Source: Chara braunii (lineage: Eukaryota > Streptophyta > Charophyceae > Charales > Characeae). Taken from it: 60,106 bases of DNA. Positions 53,690 through 60,106 of this stretch are shown in pieces. How positions within the stretch are numbered: position 1 is the first letter of the stretch; each line of letters starts with the position of its first letter. A program made the translations under genes and the position numbers. The notes under the pieces were generated by a model. The model was not told where the DNA came from. It saw only the letters and a program-made list of their open reading frames with translations, and did no database searches. The DNA lies in the NCBI GenBank assembly GCA_003427395.1, contig BFEA01000015.1:3421808-3481913 (forward strand), written 5' to 3'.

Positions 53690-56335
53690 TCAAGGAAAAC
53701 GCTTAAGGACCAGGAGTTGTGAGAGTGTCGAGCACTCGCCCAAAGAGTCGAAGGGATCCTCGGTTGCTGGGGTCGAGATACACCAGGGTCTAAGGCGACT
53801 GCACAGCGCTGGTCAGCAATCTCTGAGATGCAGACGCCTGTGCAGCGAGGTACACCTCTTTGAGGTCCGATTAGTCGTCATAGAGGATCTAATCAAGACA
53901 GGGAGGTCGCATTGCCTGTCCGGACGGTGAGTGGTCAAAGGTCTAGTGGTCATGGTGAAGGGTCTGGTGGTCGTCGGCGGAACTATGCACAAAAGACAGC
54001 GGGGCATGCAGGCTCTGCTGAGAAGTTTGTCCATGGGCTATCCGAGGCCGTGTCCGTCGTTGACTACGACGACAAATTCTGGATGTTCGACTGGGTAGGC
54101 GATGTTTGGCAGGTTGGTAGTAGTCTTCTTTTGTATGTCGTCTTACAATACCAAATCAGACCAATAGGTGGTATAGCGTCTTCGTCAGGCAGGCAACGTC
54201 CTATTGCCACTTTCGAGATGACTATGCTCTTGAACCGCAAAGGCGAGAGAGTTCGTAATATCATACATGTTGTTGTCCGGTGGAGAAAACATTATGGATA
54301 TGGTAAACCGCTCGTTGATCTGTTCAATCCGGATGCAAATCAAGAATGCAATTGTCCGATCTCGTTCAGGTTTTCGACTTCTTCGACAGGAACAAGATTC
54401 AAGGTCACAAAGACTCATAAAGACGACACCATGACGGAACCAAAAAGTGTGATGTCAGCAACTGCACTGGGATAATTTTCAGGAGCACTCAAAGGGATAT
54501 CAGTGCGACCAACTGTAGGTGCCATATCAATTCGGCCATCAGTGTCCATGCCGCTTGTCCCGAAAGCAGGACAGATCGCTGCGAAGGGACCTGCTCATGC
54601 ACAGGTTGAGCCGCCAGCACCGAAGAAGATTTTGCCAATAGCAGTGAAAGAGCCACTCAGCAAATTGCACGACATTGTGCGTTCCTTGAACATGTGTGGT
54701 GCCGTTGTGCAAGGCTATGACGAGCCTTTGTATTTCGAAGATGTGGAGGAAGGGAGCAACACAGAGAGTACACTGAGAGAAGAGGAAGAGGAAGGTTCGC
54801 AGGAGCGAAGTAGGGAAAATTGCGGAGAGGAAGAAGAGGATAGTGAAAACACTATAAGCGAGAGGGAAGGCCGTGAATGGAGTCACAAGGTCGAGAATGA
54901 AGAGGAAGCACGACACTCACACATTCCTGCGGAGCTTCACGTCGATTAGGAGGACAATAGTGATGACGAGCACTGCGGCGACATTCAGGAGCACGAACAA
55001 GATTGACATGAGGACAATGCGCACCACAAAAGTAATGGAAAAGCTAGGCATGAGAGGAGAAAAAGTCTCAACTAGAAAAGGAGCAAGAAAGAGCAACCGC
55101 AAAAGAGACAGGTGTAACCTCTCCCGATGGATGAAGCACTCCAACGTACTCGCGACGCAGAAGCTGCTGCCAAACAAAAGTCGATGCGGAAAAAGAGAGC
55201 AGCAAAGGGCAGTACAATGGAGATGACGACCGTTTTCCCCGCGTCTGAATAGTCGCAGTCCAGCGACGAGACAAAAGGCAAGACTGTCACATGACCATCA
55301 AGATTGCAAATGTCGCCAAGTAAGCCAGCGACTTTGCATCTCCGGAAATACTTATTTCTGGACTTCAATACTGACAGTACCAAAAAAAGCGAGATACAGT
55401 TCATCACTGTTGAATTTCAAAAATTTATGGATATTCCAAATGAGGAACTTAGATATAATCGGAGATTCCTCGACCAAAATCATATTGACGAAATCTAAGA
55501 AGCGATGGTGACATCGGGTGAAGTGGTCATTCGAGAAAGGACAACAGGCAAGACGGGGTTGAGCGCATTCCCGTTATATGAGAAACCAATACTGTTGTTG
55601 GTGGCACTGCATGACCAACTGCATATAGACTCATCAGGTAAGGTTGTGCGAGCAAGAAGGGTTACTCCTGATGATTTTTACAAGAAACCACTTGATAAGT
55701 ACTTCGGGTAACACAGCGTGGCAGCAACACGAAGATGTTTTCACAAAAATTCAGTTGTGAAAAAAAAGTTGTGGCTAAATTACTGGACAACTAGGCGAGT
55801 TTATTATCCGGACCACTTCATGGATCACTATGGGAGGTTGAGCATGTTCCAAAATGCGAAAGACATATGAAACACTCCGCCTCATCGGAGCATCGTTGTT
55901 CAGGATATCAGGAAGTTGTGGAACGTGTCCGACAGTCCTGAAGCCAAAGGCGGGAAGGGAGCTGATGTCAAAAATGCGGAGTGTAGAAAGTTTGCAGGGA
56001 AGTCTCTTGGAGTGACTAGGCTTGATCATTACATTAGTATGTCACTCGGTCAGTGGAGTTCAGAATGATCCGACTTCCATGGTCCTTACATGATCTTAGC
56101 TAGGTCGTCGGACGACGTACTTCAAAAGATGGAGCAGGTGTATGAGGCTTGGGAAAGCGGACAACTGTCGGGAAGAGATGCTGATGAACGTGCATGTTTG
56201 CGTAAAAAATTGTGGAAAGCGCCTTGCATGCACTCACCAAGGAACAGTGACAAGAATATTATACGTCGTGGTTTGCCAGCCTTGTCAACGATGTTGTTGT
56301 TACCTCAAAAGTTAGAAGACGCACATAACACGTGA
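53690..56335 (+). pseudogene. long N-terminal region of Ulp1-like gene, interrupted only by stops
   Basis: One reading frame is recognisable from about 53690 to 56335. Pieces include VDYDDKFWMFDWVGDVWQVG, WRKHYGYGKPLVDLFNP, EPLSKLHDIVRSLNMCGAVV, an acidic EEEEEGSQERSREN region, the basic RDAEAAAKQKSMRKKRAA, LRKYLFLDFNTDSTKKSEIQ, and RRVTPDDFYKKPLDKYFG. More than a dozen stops (TAA, TAG and TGA) interrupt it, yet the register is unchanged at all the pieces I compared (53912, 54503, 55304, 55505, 56090). The family is not recognised. The acidic and basic low-complexity middle resembles a nuclear or DNA-binding linker (inference). Confidence 0.6.
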
Positions 56336-56565
56336 CGATCCGGTTTGTGAAGCCAGTTTCCCTAAGGATGTTAAAGTTGTGGGAATAGACACCAAACAAG
56401 GGAAAAAATTGCACCGTGAAGGTTACACGTTGCTATTGTGAAACGCAGCGGCGACAACAAAGTAGGCAAGCGAACACCGTCATGAACTCGTATCCACTTC
56501 TTGTATCGATTTTTCGAAAGACACCACTTGTAAAGAAGTCTTAGAAATACTATTGTTGTTTACGT

Positions 56566-57406
56566 GTGTGTTTATATGCAGTGCCTGATCCTTGGTTCAA
56601 AATTATTCTACCAACGGTACGCCTCACTGAGGTCAAGATGCAGTATGTTGAAAGGATTGTGAGCACCGGTGAAGATAACGAAGAGCACGACATCGTTATT
56701 TACAACGGTGACTGGAAGGTGGAAAAGAAAGACATCATGATCATCATCGAAGATGAAGGATGGTTGAATGACAAAGTCGTGAATTTGTATCTGCTCGCCA
56801 TCCAGATCGACAACGACAATGCAAGAGAGAGTTTGATAATTAGAGAAGAGATTGGAGACGAGAGTCTCAATGACATTCCATCAGATTCTGTGTACATTTT
56901 AAATTTATTTTTCTATGCTAGATTGGCATCCGCAGTGCCCAGAAAAATTGCTTACTATGAGGGAATGAAGTGGGTTAGGGAAAAAAATATGTTTGATTTC
57001 AACTTTGTACTTATCCCTCTTAACTTTGGAAACCACTGAGCCTTGACATGTGTTAGAATAAACAGTTGCAATTGTGAATTCCACCTTGTAGACTCTCTCT
57101 GTCGCGCTGACCGCCTCGCACCACTTGAACTATTAGCCGCGTTCTTTAGAATAAAGTTCCAACATCAAAATCTTCATGAAAGATATCACGTGGAGGACCT
57201 TACGAGAAGTTACAACATATTTTGAGACATCGCTTGATGGGGTGTCTGTCCAACAGGATGGTTGTAGTTGTGGTGTTTTTATGTTAGGTTTTGCATCTTT
57301 GCTAGCGAAAGATCACTTCCCTCCATTCAAATTCGCGCAAGACAATATCCTGCATATGAGGAATAGAATCGCATTCGACATTTTGTCAATGGTCGAGCAT
57401 GAGTGA
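56566..57406 (+). pseudogene. C48/Ulp1-like cysteine protease domain
   Basis: The N-terminal part reads IIIEDEGWLNDKVVNLYLLA (the W-L-N-D entry of Ulp1-type proteases), then NFVLIPLNFGNH with the catalytic His codon at 57034-57036. The next codon, normally W, is TGA. The frame continues LTCVRINSCNCEFHLVDSL with Asp at 57091-57093. After a frameshift, VSVQQDGCSCGVFML supplies Gln (57251) and catalytic Cys (57269-57271). His, Asp, Gln and Cys are all present with family-like spacing, but one stop and one frameshift inactivate this copy. A splice-acceptor-like TTTATATGCAG lies at 56570-56580. Ulp1-type domains cleave SUMO-like modifiers and are often carried by plant transposons. Confidence 0.8.
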
Positions 57407-57409
57407 AAA

Positions 57410-58380
57410 TTCCAGATACGTGGCTTATGATATCATTCAACTTTGTTAATGGTTAAAAATAGTTTCAATGGCTAGTATGTGTCATTTCACACTTTGTTGA
57501 TGGTTAAGAATTAGTTTCAATGGTTGCTATTGTTTTCCACAATTTTAAAATATTATTGCATAATGATGTATTTCTCAAACTTTTTAATGCTACGCTTTCA
57601 CAATTTCGCCTTGTTTCATCGTTTTTTTTATCTTTTCCTCCTCTTTTTTGTGTGTCATTTTACACTTGAAAAAAAAAATGAACATGAAAACAATTTCACT
57701 TTTAACGAAAACACCATTATACGTAATTCAGTTTAAAGTTTGAGTTTTTACACGTTATTGAAAAAATTTCACTTTCCATCTTCACTAGCATAAGTTCTCA
57801 CTTTGCACCAAGTTTTAAACAACATCGATTCCTCCATAAGACACGTTCCTGATTGAGAGTTGTATCCAACCTCAAAATTGGAGCTGAAGAAACTATTAGG
57901 TTTTCCACATAACATGCAACATGTTGAACAATTAGTAAATAATTTGTTAATGTTTGCATCAAGGCATCGATGTTAGAACATGAGAAGCATTAGAAATTTT
58001 CATTTAGCAAACTCTCATTGGAGTAGGTTTTATATTTTTATTATCCAAAAAAATATTTATAATGAGTTTGGAATGTGTTGTTAATCAGTTGAAAATATCT
58101 TGAAATTAATGCATATTTATTAAGATTTAAAATAAAATTAATCAACAATTGAACCATGTTGAGCAACGGTTGAAAACATGAAAAATAAATAATGAATTTA
58201 TTGCTTGGAAACCAGTAAAACAATATACAATAAATATTTTAAGTTTTTTGTTGAGACTTTAATGATAATCGTGGTTTATGTTCCCACATGATTGTCATGA
58301 ACCGTAGCTCCTCTATATTCAAGCAGTAACACACATCTCAATGATCCAAATGTATAACGGTACTAGTTATCCATTTTTTT
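57410..58380. other. AT-rich spacer
   Basis: A local repeat of CTTTGTTAATGGTTAA (57440) and CTTTGTTGATGGTTAA (57492) is followed by AT-rich sequence. No gene, TIR pair or RNA was recognised. Confidence 0.5.
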
Positions 58381-59640
58381 CAAAACGTTGCGAGAGGTGT
58401 TGAGGACAATGTTGGGAGCGGATGTCCAATAGGGGTTGGAAGCATTGTGTTTATCCCACCTTAGAGAGGGCACTCATCCACAGAGCACAGAACCTCAACC
58501 GCGTGCACACCCGAATAAGTATTGACCGAGACCACTGCTTCTTGATCGCCAGCAACGAGGTGCACCACTCGCCAACTCAGGTTTCGGGTTTCCCCAACGG
58601 ACTCGCTCGGAGGCGATCACACACCCTGTCCTCTGTCACCAAGGGGAGTACCGTAGGACTGCTATGGGGTTAGTGCCCCTGCTTTTCTTATCGTCCATCC
58701 CCCAGCCCCCCAATGTCATCCCCCATGAACCTACACAAGCGGAGGGAAAGCCCAAGTAGCCATATATCGATATTCTCCAACAATACTATTCGAGGCATGC
58801 ATACGGGGGTAACATTTTATGTAAACAACTAATGGAAGACTAGGTTGAGACCATTCCCTTTGGAGTTTGAACTCTGCAAGACACTAAACGTGTCATCACG
58901 ACTCTTTGAGATCCTAGATGTACTCCCCTAGTGTTTCACATGGATAAGCGATGGCGGCAATATAATGGTTGTTTTGTGTGATTCACACGTAGAGTTTGTA
59001 CTTTTACGTATACTTCTATTTTAAACGATTTTGTGGGATCTAGCAGCTTTCCGTTGTTCGAAATGACCGTAGTGGACAACAAGTTTTTTGCATCCCGTGT
59101 TATCTTAATGATTGCATTTACCCCTTTGTTCCTTTGCTTTTCCTTCACTTCCTCCTTCCAACTTACGGAACCAACACATGAAGATTCCAATTCCAACATG
59201 AAACTCCAATGCGTACTTTCCTGCAATCTTTGGCATACCCTTTTCATCATTTTTTCATGTGCCTATACTTGCTTCGACCGTCAAGGAGCATTGGGCGTGA
59301 GGTTGCGCACCACATATGAGTTAGGATCCAATTGATGCACTAATACCATTCATGTGGCTAGTTGTGGTCCCCTGTTAACGTCAGCATTATCATAACAGTG
59401 GTTGTGAAGAGCTTTGGACTGCGGGGCCATTACCCAACTCTAGCTTAGGAGCTTCTGAGAGTCCATGAGATAAAGGAAGTAGTTGCCTGGTTGCTCCTAA
59501 GGGCACCGTAACTGGGATACCATCCGTAGACTGCGCGCAACAGATGTGGCCTAGCAGGTAGTTGTCTGGAGATTTCAGGGGCCACCGGAACACCAGGCAT
59601 CAACTGAAGACGACTGAAGTGAGCGGAAGAAGACTCAGGC
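58381..59640. other. unassigned, possible small ORF
   Basis: The plus frame 58422-58673 (83 codons) includes RISIDRDHCFLIASNEVHHS and SVTKGSTVGLLWG in GC-richer DNA. It may be a short coding remnant, but I do not recognise it. The rest shows no motif. Confidence 0.3.
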
Positions 59641-59644
59641 AATA

Positions 59645-60021
59645 ATACTCTCTCTTTTGGAAGCATTTACGTAGTTTTTTTGTTTTTCACTACTGCAATT
59701 ATGAACCGATCATGTTTGTGAGCGTGAATATGTGATCGACACACACAGACACACACACACACACACGCACGCACGCCCACACACATGCACAGAGTGGTTG
59801 GAGGAGAATAATAACATCATACATTTCTGCTAGCAGACAATTCACACGATTGTTTCACTACCAACTTTGAACATGTTGGTTGTAAGAGAATAAAAATCCC
59901 GTCCTATTCTCTCTTTAGGAAGCATGTACACAGTTTTTTGGTTTTCCATTGCAATTATTACGAAGTGATCATGTTTATGAGCGTGGATACTATGTCATCC
60001 ACACACACGCACGCACGTACG

Positions 60022-60101
<80 letters not shown>

Positions 60102-60106
60102 CACAC
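59645..60106. repeat. 261-bp tandem duplication, each unit ending in a CA microsatellite
   Basis: CTCTCTTTTGGAAGCAT (about 59650) and CTCTCTTTAGGAAGCAT (about 59911) start two units. Both share GATCATGTTT(G/A)TGAGCGTG and end in CA/CG-rich dinucleotide runs (59738-59787 and 59999-60106). The second run reaches the window edge. Confidence 0.8.

Noticed and set aside
53690-56335. Alternative genetic code with reassigned stops
   Set aside because: All three stop codons interrupt the frame and other elements in the window show the same pattern, so mutational decay is simpler.
59310-59335. Possible LTR primer-binding site (minus TGGTATTAGTGC)
   Set aside because: Only about the first seven bases match an iMet site, and no gag or LTR structure accompanies it.

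Overview
This window is repeat-dominated nuclear DNA from a large eukaryotic genome. I can support no complete host gene, tRNA gene or rRNA gene. Three things point to a plant or streptophyte (charophyte-type) alga: Ty3/gypsy elements primed by an initiator-Met tRNA-like site, L1-type LINEs with a zf-RVT-like C-terminal domain, and dense MITEs and microsatellites. A Chara-like alga is my best guess; this is inference, since no marker gene is present. The sequence is a draft assembly with two N-gaps and three traces of Nextera (Tn5) mate-pair adapter.

Layout. 1-1145 is a 91-bp satellite, followed by a microsatellite. About 2.6-11.9 kb is a minus-strand Ty3/gypsy element (gag, protease, RT, RNase H, integrase) with a primer-binding site and a roughly 2.4-kb 5' LTR. 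11.95-15.32 kb is a decayed LINE with EN and RT domains; it carries an adapter artefact and is cut off by a second gypsy element. That element (15.3-22.9 kb) has two long diverged LTRs around a deleted gag-protease core. 22.9-26.4 kb is a mosaic of SINEs, foldback MITEs and a deleted LINE copy. 26.9-34.9 kb is a LINE interrupted by a younger LINE, which itself holds a MITE, followed by another LINE tail. 35.6-37.4 kb holds an ATC trinucleotide array and a 410-bp higher-order repeat. 38.3-40.0 kb is a MITE cluster, several members with 3-bp target duplications. 40-44.7 kb is degenerate repeats, a 461-bp gap and AT-rich sequence.

About 44.8-53.5 kb is filled with hundreds-of-bp tandem arrays that repeatedly contain a GTCGTGTTGAACACGAC-type palindrome. 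Three TATA-like modules lie inside it. It leads into a decayed plus-strand gene (about 53.7-57.4 kb) ending in a C48/Ulp1-like protease domain. I suspect the arrays and this gene belong to one large mobile element, but I found no termini. 57.4-60.1 kb is AT-rich, ending in two 261-bp repeats with CA microsatellites.

The points most worth following: (1) a conserved cysteine-containing protein encoded inside the LTRs of all three gypsy LTR copies; (2) the palindrome arrays beside the Ulp1-like gene; (3) decay dominated by premature stops with the reading frame kept, consistent with cytosine deamination; (4) compensated hairpins at LINE 3' ends; (5) adapter-driven misassemblies that must be masked before any interpretation.
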